Of a stretch of 64,000 nucleotides of DNA, positions 22,736 through 33,863 are shown in pieces. The DNA is from Mytilinidion resinicola (lineage: Eukaryota > Ascomycota > Dothideomycetes > Mytilinidiales > Mytilinidiaceae): the NCBI RefSeq assembly GCF_010093595.1, contig NW_022985469.1:194078-258077 (forward strand), in the 5' to 3' direction. The translations under genes were made by a program, and so were the position numbers. The notes beneath the pieces are model-generated. The model was not told where the DNA came from. It did no database searches and worked only from the letters and a program-made list of their open reading frames with translations. How positions within the stretch are numbered: the stretch's first letter is position 1; each line of letters opens with the position of its first letter.

Positions 22736-23650
22736 ATGCCCGGCAAGACCTACCTCATCACCGGCGCCAACCGCGGTACGACCTCTTCATTCCCCTCCTG
22801 CAGCCATCTATCCTTTCTAAATACCCCCCAGGCATCGGCCGCGGCATGTTCGACCACTACGTCGCCCAGCCGTCCAACACCCTCATCGCCGCCGTCCGCG
22901 ACACCGCGGGCTCCCAAGGCCTCCTCACCGTCCCAAAGGGTCAGGGCACCAAAGTCATCCTCGTGAAAATCGACTCCGCGTCTAAAACCGACGCTTACGA
23001 CGCCATCACCTCCCTTCGCGCCCAGGGCATCGACCACGTCGACGTTGTGATCTCCGCCGCGGGCGTCGCGAAGCTGAATACGATTGAGGATATGCCGCTT
23101 GAGGAGTATGAGGAGGTGCTGATGGTAAATGCGATTTCGGTTATGGTTTTGTATAAAGCGACGCTGCCGCTTTTGAGGCAGGCGGATAGGGGCAACGGGG
23201 GGCCGAGGTTCGCGTTTATCAGCGCGGCGGGGGGCAGTTTGAATGAGATGCCGAAGTATCCGTATCCGAATGCTAGCTATGCGAGTTCGAAGGCGCTGGC
23301 GAATGTACTTGTGGTGAAGATGGGGATGGAGAATGAGTGGTTGGTTACGTTATGTATTCATCCGGGGTGAGTTGGATTGAAGTGTGACTTTTGCGAAGGC
23401 TGATTTTTGGGATAGGCTAGTGCAGACTGATATGGGGAATGCCGGTGCGCAAGCTTTCGGGCTAGATAAGGCGACGCTTACTCTTGAGGAGAGTAGTAAG
23501 AATACTGCGCATATTGTACGTCTTGCGCTATGTGACAGATAGTACGCTCTGATTCTCACTGACTTGCCGCCATAGATCGACAATGCCACGAAGGAGGAAC
23601 ATTCAGAGAAGTTCTTTAACGAGACTATCGATCGGATCCATCCATGGTAG
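22736..23650 (+). CDS. Short-chain dehydrogenase/reductase, CsgA/sniffer-like
   Basis: Four exons (22736-22775, 22832-23366, 23416-23515, 23576-23650) join in phase to 249 residues. Introns are 49-60 bp. The first splice rebuilds the NAD(P)-binding TGANRGIG motif, which shows the short first exon is real. The NNAG motif is present as SAAG, and the catalytic Tyr and Lys are in YASSK. The length is that of a classical single-domain SDR. The substrate cannot be told from sequence. It lies next to a Zn2Cys6 regulator, with another SDR on the far side, which suggests a small pathway; that is inference. Confidence 0.9.
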
Positions 23651-24045
23651 AAATTGGTCTGTGAATTTAGGGAGAATTGACCTGAAAATACAGTGCCTCG
23701 TAACAGGTTTGGACACACGAGTATACCACTCGTCCGGTGCCACTTTTGGTTGCCAGTCATTAGTGTCAGAAGTAGCCCGACTCTCAAGTAGCCGATAAAT
23801 GCAGAGACTTTTAAAGATAGCTTAGATCTTGCCCCACCAAATTGTACATCGTGTTGAGCCTTTTGAAAGCCCACCGGCTACCCCAAGCAATGGCAAGCTG
23901 TTGTACATAGACGTTTAACTAGGCACAAAATCAGTGTGTCAAGCTCGGCCATATAGATAGAGTGGTTGCCGGGAGGTTGAAGGCGGGCATGGAGCTTGTA
24001 TAATTCTGTGAGTTTATAGGGCCAGAGGGTGTTCCAGGTGCCGAA

Positions 24046-26236
24046 CTACGTAGCATTCTGAGCTCCAGAATCAAAGGCAGGTAGGTCAAGGGCCTGACAA
24101 TTGCTGTCCTGATTCAAAAGAGCCAGGTATTTACCTGTAAGAAAGAATTACACATGTTAGTGTATAGATAACGCAGGTTTGGGCGGTAAGTCACCAACCT
24201 GCAACGCACCATCGCTTCGCCATCAGTGTCAAGGCCTCAATAAGCACCCTCAGCGTACCCTTAGCCTCCGGAATAACACCACCTTCGCGAACAAACCATT
24301 GACACTCACTGGCAGCATCATACAGACAGTGGATGACTAGCGGACTAGCCTTGTGCAGCTCGGCGCCCTGTCGAAGCACGAAGCGTGCTAGTAATGGCGC
24401 CCGAGTAGCAATAATGTGCTTAAGCCCTTCTATTGAGGCCGTCTGCATTGCGGCTTCTTCTACCCGTCGTTCCGATAAGACGTCGGGTATGTTGCATGCG
24501 TACATGTGGTACAAAGTCATCCGCGCGGAGGTGCAGAGGGCCACGTCAGCTGTTTTGATACCTTCCACGGGGTGCTGTTCGTCCATGGGATGAGCGAGAT
24601 GCTTGTCCAGAGCCGTGAGGGTCACGTTGAGCTGGAGTGCTTCGTTTAGTACGTGTTCTCGGCTTAACGTGTCTTTTCGGCAGTCTCGGTGGTTGAGCAC
24701 GCGTCCGAGGACATGGGACGCTTGACAGAGCCTAGCGAAGGGGCCTATGTCTAGATCAGGGGAGAAGCCTGTGGTATATAGAGCTTGATTCGTCCCAATA
24801 CTGCCTCGGTGCCAGTCGGCGTCGGCGGCGGGTAGCAGCTCGCCTTGTTCTGGCTCCGGAGTGGCAAGAGGGAGACCTGTTGGGCCAAGATTGATATACC
24901 TATGTATCTTTTAGCACGGGCAACGGGCTAAAGAAACGGTAGAGAGAGCTGGAAGCCAAAGATCTAACCTTTCAAGTATCGACACAGCCCACCACGTGCG
25001 CCGCTCTTCCTCCCAGTACGTCCACGTCTGGGGCTTCACAAAGAGCTGGGTAGCGTTCTTCCGGTCGTGTATACCCCTCAAGAGCCCGATTCTTGCAGCC
25101 CGGCCTACGGTCAGATACGCCGCGGGGAAAATACCGTGGCCAATTTCATACAAAGCTACAAGTACAAGCGATTGAAAGACACGGAGAGACCCTGGTGACG
25201 CCTCTTCCATAGCTTTCAAGTTGCTTCTTGTCATTTTGTAAAAGGTAGACTCCGCGGTTGCCATATTGTCGTCTCTCGGGATATCAGAAACCAATCTCAT
25301 GCTTAGCAGTAATAATAGAATTCCAGGATGTTCGGTCGGAACTGCAGCCTGAACATCCTGAGCCAGACGCTTGTGGCTAATTATCGGGCACCACGTATCA
25401 GTGGAGCGTGAGTATTGTTCGTAAAAAGTCCTCAGATCCGCTTTGCTTAGCTGCAAGGCACTGACATTCACATTTTGGGCGACCTCTAACTCGGAATGGG
25501 TTACGGATTGGAAAAGCTCTGGGTCCAGAAAGAACGTATCAGGAAACTGAGAAGTGCCCGCGGGCTAGAGACCCCAATACATGTTAGCATTTGCTCAAAA
25601 GAGGGTGACATGGAGCCGACATGTCTGCATTTTTACACTGACTTGTCACCGTCTGAAGGGCTTTGGTACATGTTCAGACTTGTCAAAGCAGTTGACTCCA
25701 GAATCTTGGGAACGTGTCGAGGCACTTCAGACAGGTGCAGAGACGTGTACACAGACATATCCTCGTAAAAGGGCTGTAAAACTCATCTCGACTGGTTCCC
25801 AGACGTAACTTGACAAGCACTTTAGAGACCCGAAATTGAGGATTTAGTATATGAGCAAAAAATTTACCTACTTTGACATTCGACGCAACGGAGGCAGTGG
25901 ATGAGGTAGACCCAGCTTCGTCAGATCGAGGCGTAGAACCACCATGGCGTTTCCGCTTGGGTGCATACTCGCACGTCTTACCCAAGCGTATACACTTCGC
26001 ACCCTCCGCTGTCAGCTCATGGACACCTGGCAAAGTAACAAACACACCAAAGAGCAGGACGGAAGCTCCCGTTCACACTTCCTTTTCAGTTGACTAATAC
26101 CGCGGTCAGTGTACGTCCGCAGCTGGTTGCGAAACGTGGCGTACCTGCATGGCCGACAAGCCTGCGATGCCTGTCCTGAGCTACCATTACTCTGTTCCTC
26201 AGACGACTCGGGGGAGGTAGACGCATGGACGACCAT
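24046..26236 (-). CDS. Zn2Cys6 transcription factor, seven exons
   Basis: Seven exons join in phase to 593 residues: 26145-26236, 26048-26093, 25872-25994, 25639-25773, 24969-25564, 24199-24899 and 24046-24134. Two introns interrupt the zinc cluster, and only splicing gives the exact spacing C-x2-C-x6-C-x6-C-x2-C-x6-C (Cys27, 30, 37, 44, 47, 54), followed by a basic linker PKRKRHG. The middle region has FFLDPELFQ, the AYLTVGRAARIGLLRG segment and RRTWWAVSILER, typical of the fungal-specific regulator domain. The last exon gives AGKYLALLNQD. The fourth exon and its flanking introns are the least certain part. It is a nuclear regulator, probably of neighbouring genes. It is divergent from the SDR at 26737. 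Confidence 0.88.
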
Positions 26237-26278
26237 TGTCCCGTTGCGAGTGCTGGAGTTGGATGGTATAGAACGGCA

Positions 26279-26307
26279 GCGGACGTAGAGCGGACGTAGA
26301 GCGGACG
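26279..26307. repeat. 11-bp direct repeat with CGG triplets
   Basis: The unit GCGGACGTAGA occurs twice in full and a third time in part, at exactly 11-bp spacing. It lies 43 bp upstream of the regulator ATG on the regulator's 5' side, in the gap shared with the divergent dehydrogenase. Zn2Cys6 proteins commonly bind CGG triplets, so this could be an autoregulatory site. That is inference from position and motif. Confidence 0.5.
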
Positions 26308-26584
26308 TTTCTGTCGGATGCATGTATCCGATGCCTGCATCTGCACCCTGGAGGCCCAAGTGTCCCGCCCGCTAGTATTCGAACGGACGCTGAGCATACA
26401 TGCATACATACGGCACAACTATCAGCCTCCACACAACTCTCCAAGCGGGCATTATTAGTGTCCGATATCCCAATATCGGTCTTAAAGGACTTAAAGCAAC
26501 AGGTTTGGTCGTCTCGCCCGTTTCATATGCTCCGATAATGCCGGACATGCTTGTTCAGCAGAGAAAAGGCATCGCCTCGTGTCC

Positions 26585-26591
26585 TATAAAT
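26585..26591 (+). promoter_or_regulatory. TATA box of the 26737 dehydrogenase
   Basis: TATAAAT lies about 150 bp upstream of ATG 26737, in the 500-bp gap between the regulator and the dehydrogenase. The distance fits a fungal core promoter. No experiment supports it here. Confidence 0.5.
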
Positions 26592-26736
26592 ACGGGCATG
26601 AGCTCGCCCATTGAGTGTCAGAAACCATTCAGACACAGACAGCATCGGTATTCACTTTCGAACATCTTTCAATCATCTACTATCGGATTTCTTCTCGCAA
26701 ACATCTTGAAAATCCATTCTCGCATCAACCGAAACC

Positions 26737-27835
26737 ATGACCGACCCCTTCCACCCCTACGCTTCCCTCTATGCTACTCCCAAAGGCCCAGGGGACGCCC
26801 GGCCTACCGCCCTTCAGATCATTCGTGACGATGGCCTCCTCAACAGATGGACCGGCAAGGTCGTACTCGTGACGGGCGCTACGTCTGGCCTTGGTCTCGA
26901 AGTAGCGCGCGCCCTCTACACGACGGGGGCAGACGTTTTCATCACCGCACGAGACATCAGAAAGGCAGAAGACGTCTTCGAAGACATCCGCAAGTCAGAC
27001 CATGGCAACGGCAAGCTCGAAGTAATCGCGGTGGATATGAACTCGCTTGAATCAGTGAAGAAGGCCGCGAAGGACTTCTTAGCCAGGTCCGATCGACTGA
27101 ACGTGCTCGTGAACAACGCCGGTATGTAACCTGCTATGTGTTTACGCGCTGTGAAGAGATCAGCATTCGCGCCATGCCGCTGACACTTTCGGTCCAGGCA
27201 TCATGGCCATCCCCACAGCCACCACGACCGCCGACGGCTTCGAGCAGCAATTCGGCGTGAACCATCTCGCACACTTCACGTTGACAGCCCTCCTCCTCCC
27301 CATACTGCTCCGAAGCAGTACGCCTGCCTTCAACTCGCGTGTCATAGCCGTCACTTCGTCCGCGCACCGCTACTCCACCATCCGCTTCGCCGACGTCAAC
27401 TTGGCGTCGTCCTACGACCCCTGGCTCGCCTATGGCCAGTCCAAAACGGCCAACATCTGGATGGCGACCCACATCGACCGCATCTATGGGCCACGCGGTG
27501 TGCACGCCGTCGCCGTGCACCCAGGCGGCGCCTTGACAGCGCTGCACCAGAACGTCCCCGCTGAGATGATCGCGGCGTGGGGCGCTGACCCGAATATGAT
27601 GGCGAGCATGATGGCACCAGATCAGGGGGCTGCGACGACGACGTGGGCGGCGGTAGCGGGGGTTTGGGAGGGGAAGGGGGGGAAGTACCTGAGTGAGTGC
27701 GGTGTGGGTGGGCCGGCGAAGGATTTGGGGTCTGTGCTGGATCCCGGGTATGGGCCGTATGCGTTTGATCGGGAGGGGGAGGAGAGGTTGTGGGACGTCA
27801 GCTGTGAGATGGCTAGGGTAGAGGTTGAGGGATAG
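26737..27835 (+). CDS. Short-chain dehydrogenase, retinol dehydrogenase/WWOX-like
   Basis: Two exons (26737-27121 and 27198-27835) join across a 76-bp intron to 340 residues. Motifs in order are the cofactor site TGATSGLG, NNAG (completed at the splice), the catalytic Ser in VTSSAHR, and YGQSK with the catalytic Tyr and Lys. The length and the N-terminal 30-residue extension match fungal SDRs related to retinol dehydrogenase and WW-domain oxidoreductase. The substrate is unknown. It is transcribed away from the adjacent Zn2Cys6 regulator, sharing a 500-bp promoter gap. Confidence 0.92.
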
Positions 27836-28722
27836 GGGAGCGCGAAGTTCGAGGCACCTCATGCAGTGGTATTCGAATGTACACAGATAGCTCCAAAACA
27901 GTAGAACCCGCACATCCATATCTGACGTGCCTCACTACACCATAAACATGCCAAACACCTCTATCCCAATTCACGCCGTTGCAGACTTGACATCCACTCC
28001 CAACTCCTGAACCAGTATCGAGGTCCTTCAGACAGCGTCAAGGCTGACTTCCCTTAGTGGAGTCTGTAAAGAGTGTACACTGACGCGCCGCTGTTTGAGG
28101 TGCTTCGCCCTAGTTATTCCCAGACTTCCCCTAGACACGAACCTGATTCAGGTCTCGCAGCTTTTGACATCTAGTTAGTAACTTTCAAGCGGTGCCAGCG
28201 TCCTTCAGCCAGCGCCAAGCAAGCGCCAACACCACCACCAAACCCGCCTCAAATCAACATCACATGACACCAGAAGCCCACAAATTGCAACAATTATCGA
28301 ACCGCGATTCTCATTACTCTAAACTAATGGGAGCGCCCCTCCCCCGCTACCCCATATGAAAAAACCCGCTCTACAAACTATCCAATTCCCGCGCCTTGAC
28401 GGCGAACCCAACTTCAACCCCGCAAAGGGGAAGTCAAAGGTTCAAGCCCAAGAGGTCACGTAGAAAGGAATCCCAAGAAGAAAAAGACCCCAAACCAGCC
28501 AAAAGCCACTCACAAGTGACCACCCAAAGGGTACCCCCCTTCGCCCCAGAAAATGCACAAAAAACGCCTGATGTCAATGCATCATCCCCGGTATCGTACC
28601 CAAAGCCCGCCCAGAAAAAGAAGAGCCAGAAACGCCGCCCGTATCGTGTCATCCGCCTCACGCCGCGCGGCCCATAACTCGTGACCATTTACGCCCGAAT
28701 TCGTGCAAAAACTTTTCGTGAA
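27836..28722. other. intergenic between convergent genes
   Basis: Two convergent genes end on either side. A Lys/Arg/Pro-rich frame at 28396-28677 starts only from a non-ATG codon. An ATG near 28356 gives 35 codons in another frame. Neither is convincing. It is probably the two 3' untranslated regions. Confidence 0.45.
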
Positions 28723-31700
28723 TCAGAAGACGCCGAGGCGTCCAGCCTTTCCAAAGATAGGGAGGCTCTCCGTGTCCGAGAAGCCCTCGAATGGCAAATC
28801 TTCGTCCTCGTCGTCGATGCGGGGCAGGCTCTCGTCGTCGCTTTCGCTGTCGCTGTGGTGGCTCTCGACCACCACCTTCTTCGTCGCCGCCTTGCTCTTG
28901 GCAGCCTCGGTGATGCTGCGGAGCGTGTCCTCCATCTCCTGCTCGGTCATGTCGTCCGCCTTCTGGCCTTCGACGACGTCGTAGAGGTCGTAGATCTGGT
29001 CGCTCTTGATGTCGATCATGCGGAGCAAGTCTTCCATCGCCTCCTGGATGGCCTTGCGCTTGCGGCGGCCGAGGGAAGTGTCGTGTGCGCGGAGTAGAGC
29101 CTCGTGGGCTGCGAGCTCCAGGTGGAGGTGAGAGAGTTCGTCCTGGAGTTCCTTGATGACTTTGGCGAGAGCGTTCTTGGGAGATTGGCTCGGTCGCATA
29201 GTGGCGTCGACATCATCTTCGGTGCGAGAAGAGACAGGAATGGGATACGGGATGGCGACAGAGTCTCCGGCCTGTTGAGACTCGCGGGCACAGACAGTGC
29301 AGTTCTTGTTGTCATGCGATGGAAGCCTGATCTTGCCTAAGGTGATAGTAGGCTGCTTTCGACCTCCCATGGTGATGTCTGGAACAATGAAGGCGGAAGT
29401 CTCCTCAACCGGGGCGCTACGACGACGACGGCTCGAGTTGCTCAGAATAGACTCATCTGGCTGCTGAGCTTGAGTTTTGGCGCTGCGGTTCGAGTGGGAA
29501 GTGAAGTTGCCAGTATGCTCGGTAGTGTGCTCGGTTTGAGCTGTGAAGTTGCTCTGAGCGGTAACATCCTTCGTGGACAGGCCATGGAAAGATTGGGGTC
29601 GAGCCGACTTGGCCGATGCCATTGAGCGAACAGTCTCATCCCGAGTGGTCGGGGCCGGTGCCGTCTGAGCCGATGCTCGCATTTTTCGGGCAGCCGCTCT
29701 TTCTTGTTCCAGCTTCTTCCTGAGCTGGGCAATGTCATCGGGATTGATGAAGCTGAGCTCGGTAAGATCGAAAGACGGAGCCTCTACCGGCTTGGCTTCG
29801 ACGGCTTCCTGCATGCCGTTCCTGCCACCAGACATCATACCAGGTGTCTGCATGTTGGTAAGAGAAAGATCGGTAGTGGATTCAGGCTTTTGGCTCTGGT
29901 ACAGGCCACGCCTCGAACCGGTAGGATCGGGATTCGAAACACTCCTGATGGGAGCGGCTGGCATTGGGACTCGCTGAGAATCAGAAGAGAATTGAGCGCT
30001 GGCATAGCGACTGAAACGAGGCTGGGGCTGCTGGACAGAGGACTGAGCTGCAGCCGTGAGTTTGCTGTTGCGGAGTTCCTCTTGAACCCTATCAGCGATG
30101 CGAGTTTGAGTGTTCTTCTCGCGTCTCTCCCTGGACTGTCGCTCTTCGCGCCTGGCCTGTCGTTCCTCTTCGCGTCTGGCTCGTCGCTCTTCTTCCTGAA
30201 TGTGTCGCTGCTCTTCCTGAGCTTGTCGCTCTAGTTCCTGCTGAGCCTGTTGCTCTTCTTCCTGCCGAGCCTGTCGCTCTTCTTCGAGCTTGGCCTGGCG
30301 CTGTGCCTCAAGCTTCTCTTCGCGTCGCGCCTGGCGCTCTTGTTCGCGCTTGGCCTGTCGTTCTATGTCTCGCTTTGCCTGTCGCTCGTGTTCGCGCCTC
30401 GCCGTCTCATTGGCAAGCTGCTGTCGCAGATGCTCATTCTGCGTATGGACCTCGTCGACCTCACCCAAGCGGCTTCGCAACGCCGCATTTTCTGCACGTA
30501 GCTCATCCACCTCATTGCGAAGGTCCTCGTTCTCAACCAAGAGAGTCTCTTTTTCTGCCTTCACCTCCTCCATGTTAAGATAGGCAACTCCGAGCTGGGT
30601 GACCAGGTTATCTCGCTCCGAAGTAGCTCGCTTTGTGCTGATTTCTGCCACGGAAGCCTTACGCTCGGCATGGTCGATCTTGACCCGGAGGGCATTTAGG
30701 GAGGATTCGAGTTCTAAATGCTCGGTTAGGAACTATGTTGTCAAATTCAGCTATGCTCATGAACTTACTGGTCTTCTCGACTCTCCAGCCACGCCTATCG
30801 CCAGCTACCTCGCCATCTGTTGATCCCAAGCCACTGTCTGGTCGCCTGTTCCTCTCCTGGGCATCTTGCGTGGCGCGGAGCTCGACGATCTCGTTATCCT
30901 GTTCTTCAATCCGCTTTTCCGCCTCGTCTTTTTCGCGTTCCAGCTGAGCTACCTTTTCCTGGAGAAGCTGCAGAGACGCGAAAATTGCCTTTTCCTCGGA
31001 AGGAATTGGGACGCTGTCGATTGGGTTGTGGCGTGGGTGAGTGGGTGAAGTTGGAAGTCGGAAGAAATGGGAGCGAGGACGCGAGGTGTGATTGAAGACC
31101 GGAGTGCCGTCTTGGAAGACGCCAGAGACCAGCTCGGTAAGGTTGGGAAGATCTGGGAGGATGAAAGACTGAGCAGTAGAGTGAACACTTCGTGGAGTAT
31201 TGTTGAATGCTTGCTGAGACTTGCGAGGATGGCTGTTTTGCTCTTGTGCAGGCTCTCTGCGGCTGGGCGCGCTACCAAATCGCGCAGTCTTGGTTAGCGT
31301 AACGGTGGGTCGCTGGTCGTCAATCGCAGACTCGTCGTCTGTGACCATGGCGTGCATCTGTGAGAGAGTCGTCTTGCGGAGCCCTTTGGCGAGACCAGCT
31401 GCAGCTGGCGGAGCAGAGGCCGCTGGTGATCCAGAGGCGCGTCTCATCTGGCCGTCGCGTCGTAGACTGCTGGGCTCAGCCAGAGGGGATTGCTGGGGAG
31501 TGTTCCCCGAGGCACGGTTTGCTGGAGGAGTGATATCGTAGAGGCTGTCACGGAGTGGCACAGGTGACATGATGAAGGAGGAGTTGAGGTGTTGGGGGGT
31601 GTTACGGGAGCCACGCTTGACTCCTCGGTTTCGCTCAATGGAGATGCTGTCGTCGGTGAAATTGCTGTCCTGGGTGGCGCGGTCGAATTCACTGTCCTGG

Positions 31701-32032
31701 TCGAAGTCCTTGAACTCGTTGCGGACTACTGAGCTAGTCACTCGGGATTCGGCAGCCGGGTTGTATGGTTGCCAGGCGCCCAACTTTTTGGCGGTGGATC
31801 GGATGTGAGGATGGTTTGGGAGTGAATCGCGCGTGTCACTCCGGATGGTATTATCGCGTGTCTCATCACGTTGGCTGGGCAAGTCGCCGAGGATCTCGTC
31901 ATCGAAGGGGCGAGTCGACATCAAAGCGTCGTTCTCAATGTCACTGAAGGACAGCGACGCCGACGACACGGTGGATTGCGTCGCGTCTCGCGACAGCTGG
32001 CGGATCGCCTGTCCCTTGCGGGAGGAGCTCAT
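28723..32032 (-). CDS. Ppc89/Cep57-like spindle pole body coiled-coil protein
   Basis: Two exons, 30769-32032 and 28723-30713, join across a 55-bp intron (donor GTAAGT, CTAAC branch) to 1,084 residues. The N-terminal 400 residues are polar and Ser/Thr-rich. Coiled coil starts near residue 370 (LEREKDEAEKRIEEQDNE) and continues across the splice through a long Glu/Arg/Gln array of repeated ERQARREE-type units. The C-terminal part has a Cys pair (NCTVCARE) and a conserved helix ending AIQEAMEDLLRMIDIKSDQI, which resembles the Ppc89/Cep57 centrosome-localisation and microtubule-binding region. Such proteins scaffold the spindle pole body. The start is ATG 32032, because the upstream extension of the frame has no ATG. 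Family call is moderate; the gene model is strong. Confidence 0.8.
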
Positions 32033-32573
32033 TTTGCTGGGCGTGTGCGCACCGGGGATCGGAGATGGGGTGAATCGAAGCTGCAATGGGAAGTGGCGAT
32101 GGGCGGCGATGCTGGGTGTTGTGGTGGTGTTGGAGAGGAAGGCAGCATCAACAACGCCCGCCAAAATGTAAACAGTGCGGGAGGCGCCGCGCTAGGTCGG
32201 CCTCCACAAAATCCGGCCAATCACAATACTGTAATTGGAGATCGAAAGCAGAGTATAACTCCTCCATCTCATCACTTTCGAGAGCTGGTTTTCGTATGAT
32301 CATACAGACTCGTGAAGCGTCTTCGTAGTTCTTCACCAGCCTATTCAAGTTAGTAACAGAATGTAGGTTTTGGAGCCCTTTAAACCAGCCTCACGATGCA
32401 CCATCATCTTTCTGCCCGCGTAGCAGCATTACATGAAGGCCTACATAACAGTTCAAAAGATTCAGCACAAGATGTAGGTTTGCTACCATTCAGGAACTAG
32501 AGCTTTTGTTTTCATATCATCATACATCTACACAGCATGTCTGTGGAACCTCCATACCCTACAACGCCATCTA

Positions 32574-33863
32574 CTACTGCCTCCCGCTCTTCAACATAGC
32601 CGCGCCTCTCTTCCCCATCCCTCGCGCCTTCAAGCTCCTCTTGACCGGATTGTCATTGAACTCGCTGCCCGGGCCAAAGTCTGGCGCGCCACCCAATGTC
32701 CCAAAGATATCTCCAATATAGTTCGTCGCGTTCACGCCCTTCGCAAACTTGCCTTCCCACCCCCCAATTATCCCCTCAACCACCTTCACGCCGGCGAGGT
32801 AGATGTTCTGGATCGCGGGCTCGAAGCCGCCCTGCTCGGCCCAGAAGAGGTTCGTGGTAGCGGCTTCGCCGGCATACGGTCGGTCCATGTCAGAAGCCGT
32901 GCGCATAACGATGATTCGCGCAAAATCGACAAGCCCGGAGACAGCGCCGCGGAGGAGTGCTTCGAGAGTCGCGTTGTCTTCTTGCGCGGTGCTGCAGTAG
33001 ATGCCGGAGCCGTTGGTGACTAGAGTCGTGTAGTTCTCCATGGCTTCGGAGAGGAGGGTGCCGCTGTAGTACACATCTGAGGTCGCGACATCGCATTCGA
33101 CTACGCTCGGGGCTGCTGCACCAGCTGCATAGTAAGGCGTGCTGAGGTAGTTCGCGCGATATGCCACTGCGTCTGCACTGTCGTTCAGCTTCGCAGCGCT
33201 AGCGAAGCCGACTGCAAGAGAGCGGAGGTCTGCGTTCACTTCGAAGACTTCAGTGCCATAGATGGACTGTGGGTACTCGTCTGGGACGGTGCTGCCTTGC
33301 GGGACGTAGCCGGTGGTGAAGTTGTCTGGGATGTCGCGGATGTCGAACTCGTACTGGAGAGCAACCTGAACAGCGTAGCGCGCGAAGGTGACGGAGCCGA
33401 GAGTTGCGACTTTGGGATTCACGCCAGCAATGCCGGCGACCATGAAGTAGGTGCTCTTGAGGTCGAATTTGGAGGAAGCGACGAGGGAGGAGATGGTCAC
33501 GGCTGCGTTGATTTCTAAGAGAAGTCAGTATGAAGCTCAAGTCTTTTGATCTCACATCGGCATACCGCTCTCTCCGGTGATCAGTTGGCAGATCTCGCCA
33601 TCAGCTGTGCAATGAGCTTCCTGGAACAAAGGCGAGAACCCATGGACTGTCACGTTCTTGGCCAGTAGGTCGAATTCTGGGATTCCCCACCAGACCTCAG
33701 CTTCAGGCGGAAACATGCTGATGATAAAGACTTTTGGCGTGATTTTGCACTCCTCCCAGCGAGCTTCTACCGACTTTACAGCATCGCGGGGGGCGAGTGG
33801 AGAGGAAGAAGCAGACGACGAAAGCAATGCCACGAGAGCGGGGAGAACGAAGGATGTCCGCAT
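32574..33863 (-). CDS. Purine nucleoside permease (NUP) family protein, secreted
   Basis: Two exons (33566-33863 and 32574-33514) join across a 51-bp intron with an ACTGAC branch to give 412 residues. The start MRTSFVLPALVALLSSS is a signal peptide. The body has the NUP-family order: PKVFIISMFPPEAEVW near the start, GESEINAAVT created at the splice, VAGIAGVNP, and the C-terminal FARIIVMRTASDMDRP. The family was named for nucleoside uptake in Candida, but members resemble nucleoside phosphorylase folds and have signal peptides, so a secreted nucleoside-binding or hydrolysing role is also possible. Several N-x-S/T sites fit secretion. High confidence in the family. Confidence 0.92.

Noticed and set aside
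27134..27919. 261-codon minus-strand frame
   Set aside because: It lies antisense to the second exon of the dehydrogenase at 26737-27835, which has all SDR motifs. The minus frame is Arg/Gly-rich shadow sequence.
28396..28677. 93-codon Lys/Arg-rich plus-strand frame
   Set aside because: It starts only at a non-ATG codon, has no homologue I recognise and lies between two convergent 3' ends.
30714..30768. Alternative reading FLTEHLEL just inside the Ppc89-like intron
   Set aside because: It looks coding, but no donor of the right phase supports it, while GTAAGT with CTAAC and ATTTAG gives a perfect in-phase splice.
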